Below, in pieces: positions 40,764-50,344 of a stretch of 64,000 nucleotides of DNA; the stretch's first letter is position 1, and every line of letters starts with the position of its first letter. Under the pieces are notes generated by a model, which saw only the letters and a list, made by a program, of their open reading frames with translations, had not been told where the DNA came from and ran no database searches. The DNA comes from Flavobacteriales bacterium. GTDB taxonomy: Bacteria; Bacteroidota; Bacteroidia; Flavobacteriales_F; PHOS-HE28. The stretch covers positions 823,001 through 887,000 of the forward strand of contig JADJQW010000003.1 of NCBI GenBank assembly GCA_016712535.1, given 5' to 3'. A program made the position numbers and the translations under genes.

Positions 40764-42986
40764 ATGCTCCGCTGGATGTCCTCGCTCCTGGCCGCGCTTC
40801 CGCTGCTCGCAGCCGCGCAATGCGACCTTCGCGGCCGCATTCGAGGTCCGGCTGGGCCGGTTCCCTTCGCAAGCATCGCCCTGGTGGGCCAACCGGGCGG
40901 CACCGCCGCCGATGCTGACGGGGGCTTCGTGCTGAAGGACGTTCCTTGCGGGGCGGTGCGCATCTCGGTCACCGCCGTGGGCTACAAGCTCCTGCTCGCA
41001 GCGACCCGCACGGATGCGGCCGATCTCGTGCTGCGCCTGGAGCCGACGATAACGGAGTTGGACGAAGTGGTGGTCACGGGCACGCTGAAAGAAGTGAGCC
41101 GCAGCGAGAGCCCGGTGCCGATCGAAGTGGTCACGCCGAAGCTCTTCCGCCGCAATCCATCGCCTGCGCTCTTCGATGCCATTGGCATGGTGAACGGCGT
41201 GCGCCCCCAGATCAATTGCAGCGTGTGCAACACCGGCGACATCCATATCAATGGCATGGAGGGGCCCTACACCATGGTGCTCATCGACGGCATGCCGATC
41301 GTGAGCGGACTGAGCACCGTGTATGGGCTGAGCGGCATCCCGCTGGGGCTGATCGAGCGCGTTGAGGTGATGAAGGGGCCGGGCTCATCGCTTTACGGCA
41401 GCGAGGCCATGGGCGGCATCATCAACGTGATCACCAAGGACCCTGCGCTGGCGCCGCGGCTCACGGCCGATGCGTTCACCACCGGCTGGAATGAGGTGAA
41501 CATTGATGCCGGGGTGCGATCGGGCAAAGCGGAAGGCCGCTTGAACAACCTCTTCGGCGTGAATGCCTCCTGGTACGATGATCCGCGCGATCGCAACGGC
41601 GATGGCTTCACCGACCTCGCCCTCAGCAAGCGCCTCAGCCTCTTCAACAAGTTGAATCTCCGCAGGCCGGAGCGCCGCGTGGCCAGCCTGGCTGCTCGCT
41701 ATGTGCGCGAGGACCGCTGGGGCGGGCAGATGAATTGGACACCGGCCTTCCAAGGCAGCGACAGCGTCTATGGTGAGAGCATCCTCACCGACCGCGTGGA
41801 GCTGATCGGGCAGTACCAGCTGCCCATCAAGCCGAAGGTGCTCACGCAGCTGAGCTTCAACCGGCACTTCCAGGACAGCTACTATGGCACCACGCGCTAC
41901 ACCGCCGACCAGCGCATCCTCTTCGGACAGGCTTATTGGTTGCAGCGCCTCGGACCACGGCACGAGGCCACGGTGGGTGCGGCCTACCGCTTCACGTACT
42001 ACGATGACAGCACGCCGGCGACAGCTGCCGCGCAACGCTTGCCCTTGCCCGGCCTCTTCGTTCAGGACGAATGGCGCTTCGCCGATGCGCAGACCCTGCT
42101 GATCGGCTATCGGCTCGATCACGATCGCGTGCATGGGCTGGTGCATTCGCCGCGCCTTGCCTACAAGTTCGCGCCGAGCGGCCGTTGGGCCGTGCGCGGC
42201 AGCTTCGGCACCGGCTTCCGCGTTGTGAATCTCTTCACCGAGGATCATGCCGCCCTCACCGGGGCGCGCGAAGTGCTCATCACCGAGGAGCTGCGGCCAG
42301 AGCGTTCGCTCAACGGAACGATCAACGTGGTCCGCAAGTGGTCTGGGAAGCGCAATTCACTCAGCCTCGACGGCCAGGTCTTCTACAACTGGTTCAGCAA
42401 CCGCATCGTCCCCGATTACGATACCGATCCCGACCGCATCCTCTACGCCAACCTCGATGGCCACGGCGTTTCGCAGGGCGCTGCGCTCACCGCTGAGGCA
42501 CGCATCGGCCAGCGAATTCAATTCATGGTCGGCGCCACGTACATGGATGTCCATAATGAAGTGGCCGATGCCGAAGGGGCGATGAGGAAGGTCGATCAGT
42601 ACTTCGCACCGGATTGGTCCGGCACCTTCACAGCGGGCGTGAACCTGCCGAAGCGCTTCACGGTTGACCTCACAGGCCAATGGTATGGGCCCATGCGCCT
42701 TCCGATCCTGCCCAACGATTACAGGCCGGAGTACAGCCCGACGCACATCATCGCCAACGTGCAGGCGAAGAAGGTGCTGCGTGAAGGGGTCGAATTCTAT
42801 GGAGGCGTGAAGAACATGCTCGACTTCGTGCCAGCGGACCCCCTGATCCGCGCCAACGATCCCTTCGATGCCCATGTCAACGACCCGGTGGCCAATCCCT
42901 ACGGCTACACCTTCGACACGGCATACATCTATGCGCCCCTGCAAGGCCGGCGCTGGTTCTTCGGGCTGCGGTTCACGCTGGGTTGA
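40764..42986 (+). CDS. TonB-dependent outer-membrane receptor
   Basis: 740 residues. Signal peptide MLRWMSSLLAALPLLAAAQ, carboxypeptidase-regulatory-like domain (~20-95), TonB box region TELDEVVVTGTLKEVS, plug (~105-235: MVLIDGMPIVSGLSTVYGLS; VEVMKGPGSSLYGSEAMGGI) and a 22-strand barrel ending FFGLRFTLG. The plug carries QINCSVCNTGDIHINGMEG, a CxxC that could bind metal. Divergent from the DtxR/MntR repressor and ZIP transporter, so a metal or metallophore substrate is likely; which metal is not known. Confidence 0.93.
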   Translation: MLRWMSSLLAALPLLAAAQCDLRGRIRGPAGPVPFASIALVGQPGGTAADADGGFVLKDVPCGAVRISVTAVGYKLLLAATRTDAADLVLRLEPTITELDEVVVTGTLKEVSRSESPVPIEVVTPKLFRRNPSPALFDAIGMVNGVRPQINCSVCNTGDIHINGMEGPYTMVLIDGMPIVSGLSTVYGLSGIPLGLIERVEVMKGPGSSLYGSEAMGGIINVITKDPALAPRLTADAFTTGWNEVNIDAGVRSGKAEGRLNNLFGVNASWYDDPRDRNGDGFTDLALSKRLSLFNKLNLRRPERRVASLAARYVREDRWGGQMNWTPAFQGSDSVYGESILTDRVELIGQYQLPIKPKVLTQLSFNRHFQDSYYGTTRYTADQRILFGQAYWLQRLGPRHEATVGAAYRFTYYDDSTPATAAAQRLPLPGLFVQDEWRFADAQTLLIGYRLDHDRVHGLVHSPRLAYKFAPSGRWAVRGSFGTGFRVVNLFTEDHAALTGAREVLITEELRPERSLNGTINVVRKWSGKRNSLSLDGQVFYNWFSNRIVPDYDTDPDRILYANLDGHGVSQGAALTAEARIGQRIQFMVGATYMDVHNEVADAEGAMRKVDQYFAPDWSGTFTAGVNLPKRFTVDLTGQWYGPMRLPILPNDYRPEYSPTHIIANVQAKKVLREGVEFYGGVKNMLDFVPADPLIRANDPFDAHVNDPVANPYGYTFDTAYIYAPLQGRRWFFGLRFTLG

Positions 42987-43067
42987 TTGTTCGGCCGATC
43001 ATCGTAAGGACGTTCGCGGCGGACTATCTTGGCAGGCACGCGAAGCCCGTTCGCATCAACACGCGTC

Positions 43068-44340
43068 ATGACCCTGACCCGAGCCATCTCGTTATCGCTG
43101 TTCCTCTGCAGCGTGGCCCATGGCATGGCGCAAGAAAAGACGCGCGGTGAAGGTGGAGCGCCTCCCACTGAAGAAGGCGTGATCGAGATACCCGTGGAGG
43201 GCTTCACGATGCCGCCTGGCCTCAAGCTCCCATCGCGCGTTGACCTCTCGCCTTGGTTCCCGCCTGCTGGCGACCAGCGCAAGCAGGCATCGTGCAGCGG
43301 CTGGGCCTTGGGCTACGCGCTCAGCACGTATTACTTGAACCGTAAAGAGGGCCGCACCGCCGATACCACCTTCCTGTCCGACCCGGGCAAAGATCTTCAG
43401 TCCGTCCTTCGTCTACAACCTGACCGCCCGCAAGGCGCAGCTTCCCGATTGCGCCGAAGGCGTTCAACTCGCCGAGGCCATCCAGCTCTTGTGCGACACG
43501 GGCTGCTGCTTCTGGGAGCAATTCCCCTACGATACCGCGTTGACCGAGTGCCTGAAGGACGTGCCGGACACGCTCATCAGCGACGCATTTTCATACCGGA
43601 TGTCGAGCCCGGTGGCCCTGGGTGTTCGCTGTGACGACTACGACCAATGGCGTTACCACCTCAGCATGTTCGAGCCCATCGTCTTCCAGGCCAGCGTGGG
43701 CCCCTTCTTTGACCAAGGGGACCTTACGGGAGGGAAGGCGCCATTCGTTTGGGCCGAGCCCTATCCCGGCATGAATTGGGAAGGCCGCGTGGGGCATATC
43801 ATGGTCTGCACCGGGTACGAGGATCCATACACCTTCCGGGTGCTCAACTCATGGGGCCCGAACTGGGGCGACCGCGGCTATGTGCTCATTCCGGACACGG
43901 TGATGGACTGGGCTTGCGGCGAGGCGTACGTGCTGCAGCCGCGATGGATGTCGGACGCTGCGCCGGTGCCGGAGGCCCAGCAGCGCACGGTGGACTTGGG
44001 GCGCAATCAGCGCATCAAGGCCAAGTTGCGCTTGGGTGAGGTCCACGCCACCGATGGCATCGTGCTGCGCTTCCTGGGCCCATCGGCGGATGGTCGGAGG
44101 CAGATCGTGGATTACTGGGACATCAACAACCCGGACCGCATCGAGCAGATCGCCGTGCTCGAGAACCAGCCTACCACCTTCAAGCACATGGGGAACGTCT
44201 ACAGTTTCACGTTCATCGATCGTGGACGTCTGGGCAGCAAGCCCCGGTTCACCTTGGTGAAGGAGGATCCGAAGAACAACCTGCTCCAGCGGCATGTGGA
44301 TTCCATCCTAGCGCCTCGGGAGGACTACAAGCTTCCCTAG
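43068..44340 (+). CDS. papain-like (C1A) cysteine protease, one-base frameshift
   Basis: Secreted (MTLTRAISLSLFLCSVAHGMAQ). Catalytic Cys region DQRKQASCSGWALGYALSTY, His region GRVGHIMVCTGYEDPY, Asn in VLNSWGPNWGDRGY. The frame breaks at the AAA of 43389-43391: removing one A gives DPGKIFSPSFVYNLTARKAQ and continues to the end, about 423 residues. A C-terminal ~130-residue domain follows the protease (TVDLGRNQRIKAKLRLGEVH ...). It lacks a T9SS domain. TATCTTGG at 43025 may be its promoter. Confidence 0.85.
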
Positions 44341-44448
44341 AGCCCGTTCGTGATCTCTTAACCCCGGTCTCCGTTGTCAGGCCGTGCATTCCTCGAATGA
44401 CAGGAGAATGCTGCGGAGTTCTTCGCTCGACCGACCGCATGCAGCCAA

Positions 44449-46290
44449 TTAGGCTGCGCGGTCCACGAAGTACATGGTAAGCTCGCCCTTTCCTTTGGCG
44501 CTCACCTTGCCACGCTCGGTGAACCGGAAGCGCGGGTCGCCTTTGATGAGCGTATAGGTGCTCTCGCTGATGTTCACTTCGCCGGGCGATCCGCTGCTCT
44601 CCATGCGGCTGGCGGTGTTCACCGTATCGCCCCAGATGTCATAGGCGAACTTCTTCAGGCCCACGATGCCCGCCACCACCGGGCCGGTATGCACGCCCAC
44701 GCGGATCTCGAAGAAAGGGAGGCCCTGGGCCGTTTTCAGGGCCTTTCCCGCCTGGATGAAATCGCGGACCTCCAGTGCCGCATTCACCACGTCGAACGCG
44801 TGCGTTCCGTTGGGGACCGGCAGGCCGCCTGCGGCCATGTATGCATCGCCGATGGTCTTGATCTTCTCGATGCCGTGCCGCTCCATGATGCGGTCGAATT
44901 CCGAGAAGCACTCGTGGATGTCCCTCACCAGCTCCTTGGGGCTGAGCTTCTCGCTCATGGCCGTGAAGCCCTTGAAATCGGTGAAGAGCACCGTGACCTC
45001 GTCAATGAGCCGGGCCTCCGCCTCGCCCTTGGCCTTCAGCTCAGCGGCCACTTCCTCCGGCAGGATGTTGAGCAGCAGGCTCTCGCTGATGTCCTTCTCT
45101 TTCTGGATGGCGGCGCGCGAGCGCCGCACGTACCGCAAGCGCGAGAATAGACCCAGCGCGATCAGCACCGTGCCGATGCCTGCGAAGAGATATACGTTGC
45201 GCGTGCGTCGCATCGATTCCTGCTTCAATTCGGCGTCCAGGTTCTTCACCTCCAGTTCCTTGATGGTGCGCACCTTCTTCTCGCTCTCGTACTTCTCCTG
45301 CATATCGGCGATGGCCTTCACCTTCTCGGTATTGAGGAGGGAGTCCTTCAGGCCCACATAGCGCTGGAGGCTCTCGTAGGCTTCGTTCAATCGGCCGAGC
45401 CCCAGGAAACTGCGGCTGCGCAGATTCTCGTTCTTCACGAGCGCATCCAAATGATGCAGGTCCGCTGCCAGGGCATCCGATGAATCCAGATAGGCCAGCG
45501 CGCGCTGGTGCCTTTTCAATTGCCATTCGACGTTGGCGATATTGCTGTATTGCAGCATCAGGCCTTCACTATCCCCGGCTTGTTTGAACATGGGAAGCGC
45601 AAGGCGGTTGTAGAGGGCTGAGCTATCGAGGAACGAAAGGTTGGCCCCATCGCCTCCCATCTCGACGAACATCGCTCCCAGATTGAGCAGCGCATCCAAC
45701 TCTGCCCCTGGGACACGCTCCTTGCGGGCGTTGGCGAGCACGTCCCTGAATGCGGCCAAAGCTTCATCCATTGCACCTGCGTTGACCATGGCAATGGCCC
45801 TGTTGGTGTACAGCCCATTCCGCGCCACGGAATAGGGCCAGGCATCGTTCCATGCGGCCAAGGATGACTCGGAGATCTCCCGTACCCGTTGGTATTCCCC
45901 TAAGCTCAAGAGCGCATTGGAGAGGCTGACATTCAGCGACATCAAGATGAGGCTGTCACATCCGGCATGGAACCAGCTAAGCCCTTGCTGCCCGGCGATG
46001 ACCGCAGAGTCCAGGCGACCGATGTTGTCGTAGCTATGGCAACGCCAGGACATGATCCTGGCGGCTTTGCAGGTATCTCCGGAGGCCAGGAAAACGCTCA
46101 GCGCCTTGTTCAGCACCGGAAGGCTCACCGCGCCATCGGTGATCCGGCCATTGGTGTACGCCCTGTAAACGCTGTCAGCCCATGCCTTGGGCACATCGGC
46201 TGAATGGTTCGTTTGTGCCGCAATGGAGGCGCAACGGATCAGGCCGAACAGCGCGATCCCCGCCCTTTTCAGGAGCGGGGATCGGATCAT
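44449..46290 (-). CDS. TPR-adenylate/guanylate cyclase
   Basis: 613 residues from ATG 46290 (MIRSPLLKRAGIALFGLIRC, signal or anchor); the ATG at 46320 would overlap the next gene. Residues ~30-330 are tetratricopeptide-like helices, followed by a coiled coil and a membrane helix (VYLFAGIGTVLIALGLFSRL). The class III cyclase domain follows: VTVLFTDFKGFTAMSE (metal Asp), KTIGDAYMAAGGLP (second Asp), RVGVHTGPVVAGIVG, YDIWGDTVNTASRME. Makes cAMP (or cGMP). Input probably periplasmic via the TPRs. Confidence 0.9.
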   Translation of the reverse strand: MIRSPLLKRAGIALFGLIRCASIAAQTNHSADVPKAWADSVYRAYTNGRITDGAVSLPVLNKALSVFLASGDTCKAARIMSWRCHSYDNIGRLDSAVIAGQQGLSWFHAGCDSLILMSLNVSLSNALLSLGEYQRVREISESSLAAWNDAWPYSVARNGLYTNRAIAMVNAGAMDEALAAFRDVLANARKERVPGAELDALLNLGAMFVEMGGDGANLSFLDSSALYNRLALPMFKQAGDSEGLMLQYSNIANVEWQLKRHQRALAYLDSSDALAADLHHLDALVKNENLRSRSFLGLGRLNEAYESLQRYVGLKDSLLNTEKVKAIADMQEKYESEKKVRTIKELEVKNLDAELKQESMRRTRNVYLFAGIGTVLIALGLFSRLRYVRRSRAAIQKEKDISESLLLNILPEEVAAELKAKGEAEARLIDEVTVLFTDFKGFTAMSEKLSPKELVRDIHECFSEFDRIMERHGIEKIKTIGDAYMAAGGLPVPNGTHAFDVVNAALEVRDFIQAGKALKTAQGLPFFEIRVGVHTGPVVAGIVGLKKFAYDIWGDTVNTASRMESSGSPGEVNISESTYTLIKGDPRFRFTERGKVSAKGKGELTMYFVDRAA

Positions 46291-46300
46291 GCATGTGAGG

Positions 46301-46675
46301 TCAGCGCTTCCTGCCACCACCTCCGCTTCCTTTTCTGAACATCGCCGATGTCCCTCCGCTCGTGTTCAGGTTAACGGTCCAGTTGTTCGGGTCGGCGGTA
46401 TCCAGTTCCACGAGGAGGAAAGCCGTGGTCCCTGTATTCGATGCGGTCAAGGTCACTACGCCCTTGGAATCGAAGCTGGCGGTTGGGTTGGGGCCCGTGC
46501 TGATCTTCAGCGCCACCACCGCTTTGCGCGAGTTGGTATTCACCCCGGTCTCCCAGGCATTCACCACCACCTTATCGTTGGGCGAAGACTTGGTGACCTC
46601 TTTCGTGACGGACGATGCGTCGCTCGGGTAGCCCGGATCGGTGGACTGGATGGACACTTTGGTTGCTTTGGACAT
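46301..46675 (-). CDS. hypothetical small beta-rich protein
   Basis: 124 residues from ATG 46675 (MSKATKVSIQSTDPGYP); an upstream ATG at 46732 adds residues that overlap a CCAACGTA promoter-like string. Strand-rich with many Thr/Asn/Ser, closing in a Gly/Arg tail (FRKGSGGGGRKR). No recognised family or signal peptide. Directly precedes the cyclase gene on the same strand (10-base gap) and may be cotranscribed. Confidence 0.6.
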   Translation of the reverse strand: MSKATKVSIQSTDPGYPSDASSVTKEVTKSSPNDKVVVNAWETGVNTNSRKAVVALKISTGPNPTASFDSKGVVTLTASNTGTTAFLLVELDTADPNNWTVNLNTSGGTSAMFRKGSGGGGRKR

Positions 46676-46770
46676 GGTCGGCGTTTTGGTGGATGAGGGA
46701 TCCAACGTAACGTTAATTGTCGAGACGCCCAAAAGCGAAGGACCGCCTTGACGGCTGAATCCCAGTCAGA

Positions 46771-47568
46771 TTAATCCTGCCGCTGCCAGTTGCGCTCGAT
46801 GACCTCCAGCAATTCGTTATGGATGGCGCTGTTGCTGGCCAGGATCTCCTCGTCGAACACGGGATCCTTGCTCGGCCGGAAACCGGTGACCTGACCGCCC
46901 GCTTCGCGCACCAGCAGCACGCCGGCGGCCACATCCCAGCTATTGAGGCCATACTCATAGAAGGCCTCGAAGCGCCCGCAGGCCACATAGGCGAGATCAG
47001 CGGCTGCGCTTCCCAGCCTGCGGATGCCGCGCGTACGGTGCATGAGCTCGCGCAGGAGGTCCATGTATTCCTGCTCATATCCGAAATCGTCATACGGGAA
47101 GCCCGTGGCGAGCAGGCTGTCCTGCAAAGTGGCGCGCTCGCTCACACGGATGGGCAGTCCATTGAGGTATGCGCCGCCCCCGCGCCAAGCGGTGAAGCGC
47201 TCATCGCGCGTGACCTCATGCACCACGCCCAGCAGGGGCTCAGTGCCATCGAGCAGCGCCACGCTGATGCAATAGCAAGGCACGCCATGCACGAAGTTGG
47301 TGGTGCCATCCAGCGGATCGATCACCCAGTTGAAGCGTTCGGCTTGCTCACCGCTTCCTTCCTCAGCGATGAAGCCCGCTTCGGGCAGCAATTTCTCCAG
47401 GCCCTCCACCAGCCGGTCCTCGCTCACGTGGTCAACATGCGTCACGAGGTTGTTCAGGCTCTTGGCGCTCACGCGCGTCTCGGTGAGCTTGCCGGCTTCG
47501 CTGCGGATGAAGGAGGCCACATCGACGCTGATGGCGGTGACTTGCTCGGTGAGTTTGCGGAGGTCCAT
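46771..47568 (-). CDS. suhB: inositol monophosphatase family protein
   Basis: 265 residues from ATG 47568; a GTG at 47595 adds nine. Metal-site motifs: EEGSGEQ (Glu), NWVIDPLDGTTNFVHG (DPxDGTxNF), NSWDVAAGVLLVREAGGQVT (WDxAAG). Dephosphorylates inositol-1-phosphate or related sugar phosphates; the SuhB symbol reflects family resemblance, not shown specificity. Last gene of the minus-strand group after lgt. Confidence 0.9.
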   Translation of the reverse strand: MDLRKLTEQVTAISVDVASFIRSEAGKLTETRVSAKSLNNLVTHVDHVSEDRLVEGLEKLLPEAGFIAEEGSGEQAERFNWVIDPLDGTTNFVHGVPCYCISVALLDGTEPLLGVVHEVTRDERFTAWRGGGAYLNGLPIRVSERATLQDSLLATGFPYDDFGYEQEYMDLLRELMHRTRGIRRLGSAAADLAYVACGRFEAFYEYGLNSWDVAAGVLLVREAGGQVTGFRPSKDPVFDEEILASNSAIHNELLEVIERNWQRQD

Positions 47569-47619
47569 GCTGGAGGTTGTCAGAGGTTCGGTCACGGTAT
47601 TCCGGTTCGCTGAGGCGGA

Positions 47620-48777
47620 TCAAGCAGCAGCTGGGGGAGCGTTCCGGCGCCGCAGCCAGATGAGCCCGCCGATGCCCGCTATCATCAAGGCAGATGAGAT
47701 GATCTCCGCCTGGGTGATGTTGCCGAGCACATGCACGTTTACCCGGATCTTCTCGATGAAGAAGCGCTCAAGGCCATTCAGGAAGAGGAAGAGGAAGAAG
47801 ATGCTGCCGGCGGGCTTCAGGCGCTTGCGCAGCATCCAGAGCACCCCGAAGAGCGCAAGGCATGCGATCGTCTCGTAGAGCGGGGTGGGGAAGACCGTTT
47901 CCGGGAGCACGGTGCAATACCCTTCGAAGCAAGTGCCTTCGGTGATGGGCACGCCCACGCCATTCACGTTGTTCGGGTAGTCGTATTGCCAAAGCCATCG
48001 CGGTCCGGGGCCGCGGAAGGCGGTGTTCACGATGCCCCAATCGCCATCGCCGCTCACCTGGCAGCCGATGCGGCCGATGGCATAGGCGAGCATCACTCCG
48101 GGCGCTGCGGCATCGGCGCCGTTCCACGCGGGGATGCCGTTCTTCAAGAAATAGCGGATCACCATGGCACCGGCCACGATGAGCCCTCCGTACATGGTGA
48201 GGCCGCTGATGATGTCCTTCCCGGTGGGGTCGCTGAGGAAGGCCATGACCTCGTCGGGATTCTCCATCCAGTGGAAGAGCTTGGCTCCGATCAGGCCCCA
48301 GATGGCGGCGGTGATGGTGATGTTGCCGGCGTGCTCATGCGGCAGCACCTGCACTTCTTCGGTGCGCGGCTCGGCGAGCCTGGCCTTTTCCTTCGCGCGC
48401 CAGCGGAGCCAGGCCAGCAGCGCCCCCACCACGATGCCGCCGATGAAGCTGCCCTGGCCGCTGAGCAGGAAGCCCGGGAAGTCGGCGAGCACATCCGAGG
48501 TGTTGAGCAGAAGGTGAAGTCCCTTCCAACCGATGAGGAAGCCGAGAAGGCCTTGGCCTGCGACTTCACCGGGGCTGGCCGGAAGCCCGATGGTCTCTTT
48601 GCGCGTAGTTGGCCTCAGAAGGCCGAGACCTGCCATGCGGCGCAGCTCGAGGCCCAGCGTCCAGCTGGCGAAGATGAAGGCGATGGCCACGAAGAATCCG
48701 AAACTGTTGAGCGGCCTCAGGATGGGCAGATCGATGCCGAACAGATCGAGGAAGGCGTGGTAGATCGTTGGGTACAT
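47620..48777 (-). CDS. lgt: prolipoprotein diacylglyceryl transferase
   Basis: 385 residues, longer than the ~280-290 of E. coli Lgt, with a ~70-residue cytoplasmic-loop insertion between helices and a charged tail. Seven to eight helices; signature MLAYAIGRIGCQVSGDGDWG (GRxGC/N). Where E. coli has the essential His103 (HGG), this protein reads GLTMYGGLIVAG, so Tyr replaces His, a variant also seen elsewhere in the family. Transfers diacylglycerol from phosphatidylglycerol to the lipobox Cys. Confidence 0.93.
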   Translation of the reverse strand: MYPTIYHAFLDLFGIDLPILRPLNSFGFFVAIAFIFASWTLGLELRRMAGLGLLRPTTRKETIGLPASPGEVAGQGLLGFLIGWKGLHLLLNTSDVLADFPGFLLSGQGSFIGGIVVGALLAWLRWRAKEKARLAEPRTEEVQVLPHEHAGNITITAAIWGLIGAKLFHWMENPDEVMAFLSDPTGKDIISGLTMYGGLIVAGAMVIRYFLKNGIPAWNGADAAAPGVMLAYAIGRIGCQVSGDGDWGIVNTAFRGPGPRWLWQYDYPNNVNGVGVPITEGTCFEGYCTVLPETVFPTPLYETIACLALFGVLWMLRKRLKPAGSIFFLFLFLNGLERFFIEKIRVNVHVLGNITQAEIISSALMIAGIGGLIWLRRRNAPPAAA

Positions 48778-48781
48778 GTGT

Positions 48782-50176
48782 TCAGAACGTCAAAGAATGA
48801 TCGCTGCCAACGCCGCCGTATCGCCGATCCTCCGGGTCGAACTCAGGCGCACCTTGCTGGAATCGGAGCGCCCCGTCGATATGCCCATCACCATTGATGC
48901 GCTTCAATCGCACGGGGATGATCGTGTTCGTCATCGCGGGATCGAATGGCATTGACACCCGCAGATAGTTGTCCGTGTAGCCCAGCATGCGGCCATCGAT
49001 CTCCTCCGCCTCGAAGAGCACGCTGCGAATGGTGCCGATGTGCCGCTCGTGATGCGCGCGCTGGAGCTTGCTGCTGAGGATGCGCAGCTGCTTGGTGCGC
49101 TCCCGCCGGGTCTCCATTGGCACGATGTCGTCCATGCGCACGGCGGTGGTGTTGGCGCGCTCGCTGTAAGTGAACACGTGGAGGTAGCCGATGGCTTGCG
49201 CACGGATGAAGGCGTGGGTCTTCAGGAACTCCTCATCCGTTTCGCCGGGCGTTCCCGTGATCACATCGGCGCCGATGCAGGCGTGGGGGAGGAGGGACTT
49301 GATGCGCGCGACGCGATCGGCATAGAGGGCGGTGTTGTAGCGGCGGCGCATGCGCTCCAGGATCACATCGCTTCCGCTCTGCAAGGGCATGTGGAAATGC
49401 GGCATGAATCGTTCGCTCTCCGCTACGAAGCCGATGACGGAATCGCTGCACAGGTTGGGCTCGATGCTGCTGATGCGGAAGCGGGCGATGCCTTCCACCT
49501 TGTCCAGCGCTTTGATGAGCCCGAGGAAGTCCTCGCCATGGCCGCGCCCGAAGTCGCCGGTGTTCACGCCCGTGAGCACGATCTCCTTCACGCCTGTTGC
49601 GGCGATCTTCTCCGCGATGGCCACCGTCTCCGCGATGGTTCCGCTGCGGCTGCGTCCACGAGCGAGCGGGATGGTGCAGAAGGAGCAGAAGTAGTCGCAG
49701 CCGTCCTGCACCTTGAGGAAGGTGCGGGTGCGATCCCCCGAGTTGAAGGAGTGGACGAAGCGCTTGAGGTCCTTGATGGGTGAGAAGACCGCTTCGCCTT
49801 GCGGCTCGCGATGACCGGCTTCGCTCTTGCTCACCCGGTCGATGTGCGCGGCGAGGTCGAACTTCTCATTGGCACCGAGCACGAGGTTGACGCCCGGGAT
49901 GGCGGCGATCTCCGTCGGCTTCAACTGCGCGTAGCAGCCCACCACGGCGATGAAGGCCTCCGGGTTGATGCGCTGGAAACGGCGCACCCATTGGCGGCAT
50001 TCCTTATCGGCGTTCTCGGTGACGCTGCAGGTGTTGAGGACGAAGACATCCGGGCGCTCTTCGGCTTTCACGCGCGCATAGCCGGCTTCTTCCAGCGAAC
50101 GGGCCAGGGTGCTGGTCTCGCTGAAGTTGAGCTTGCAGCCCAGGGTGTGGAAGGCGGCGGTGCGGGGGGAGGACAA
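48782..50176 (-). CDS. mtaB: tRNA t6A37 methylthiotransferase MtaB
   Basis: 464 residues; the frame offers only a TTG start (50176). N-terminal UPF0004 domain with three cluster Cys (LGCKLNFSET, LNTCSVTENAD, VVGCYAQL), radical-SAM core with CxxxCxxC (DGCDYFCSFCTIP), and a C-terminal TRAM domain (NTIIPVRLKRINGDG). Adds the 2-methylthio group to t6A37 of ANN-reading tRNAs. First gene before lgt and suhB, 4 bases apart from lgt. Confidence 0.95.
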   Translation of the reverse strand: MSSPRTAAFHTLGCKLNFSETSTLARSLEEAGYARVKAEERPDVFVLNTCSVTENADKECRQWVRRFQRINPEAFIAVVGCYAQLKPTEIAAIPGVNLVLGANEKFDLAAHIDRVSKSEAGHREPQGEAVFSPIKDLKRFVHSFNSGDRTRTFLKVQDGCDYFCSFCTIPLARGRSRSGTIAETVAIAEKIAATGVKEIVLTGVNTGDFGRGHGEDFLGLIKALDKVEGIARFRISSIEPNLCSDSVIGFVAESERFMPHFHMPLQSGSDVILERMRRRYNTALYADRVARIKSLLPHACIGADVITGTPGETDEEFLKTHAFIRAQAIGYLHVFTYSERANTTAVRMDDIVPMETRRERTKQLRILSSKLQRAHHERHIGTIRSVLFEAEEIDGRMLGYTDNYLRVSMPFDPAMTNTIIPVRLKRINGDGHIDGALRFQQGAPEFDPEDRRYGGVGSDHSLTF

Positions 50177-50232
50177 GGGGGCAGGGGCAAGAGCAGGTGG
50201 CGAATGTTCCTGCGCGTGGATCTGTGGGCGCG

Positions 50233-50240
50233 CGAAGGTA
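50233..50240 (-). promoter_or_regulatory. candidate -7 element TACCTTCG
   Basis: 56 bases before the mtaB start; the likely promoter of mtaB-lgt-suhB. Confidence 0.4.
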
Positions 50241-50266
50241 ACGGGCTGCTGTTCAAAGGACTTTGC

Positions 50267-50274
50267 TAGGTTTA
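50267..50274 (+). promoter_or_regulatory. candidate -7 element TAGGTTTA for the array
   Basis: 70 bases before the first array gene; the best promoter candidate in the short divergent gap. Confidence 0.35.
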
Positions 50275-50293
50275 GGCATCCAAATCAAAAGCA

Positions 50294-50317
50294 GGCGTCT
50301 GCCAATCGGCAGGTGCC
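50294..50317 (+). promoter_or_regulatory. leader hairpin upstream of the array
   Basis: GGCGTCTGCC and GGCAGGTGCC pair over 10 positions in RNA (two G-U) around an AATC loop, in the predicted 5' leader of the tandem array. Confidence 0.45.
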
Positions 50318-50344
50318 CGCCCGGCCACCACCCAACCAGGACCC

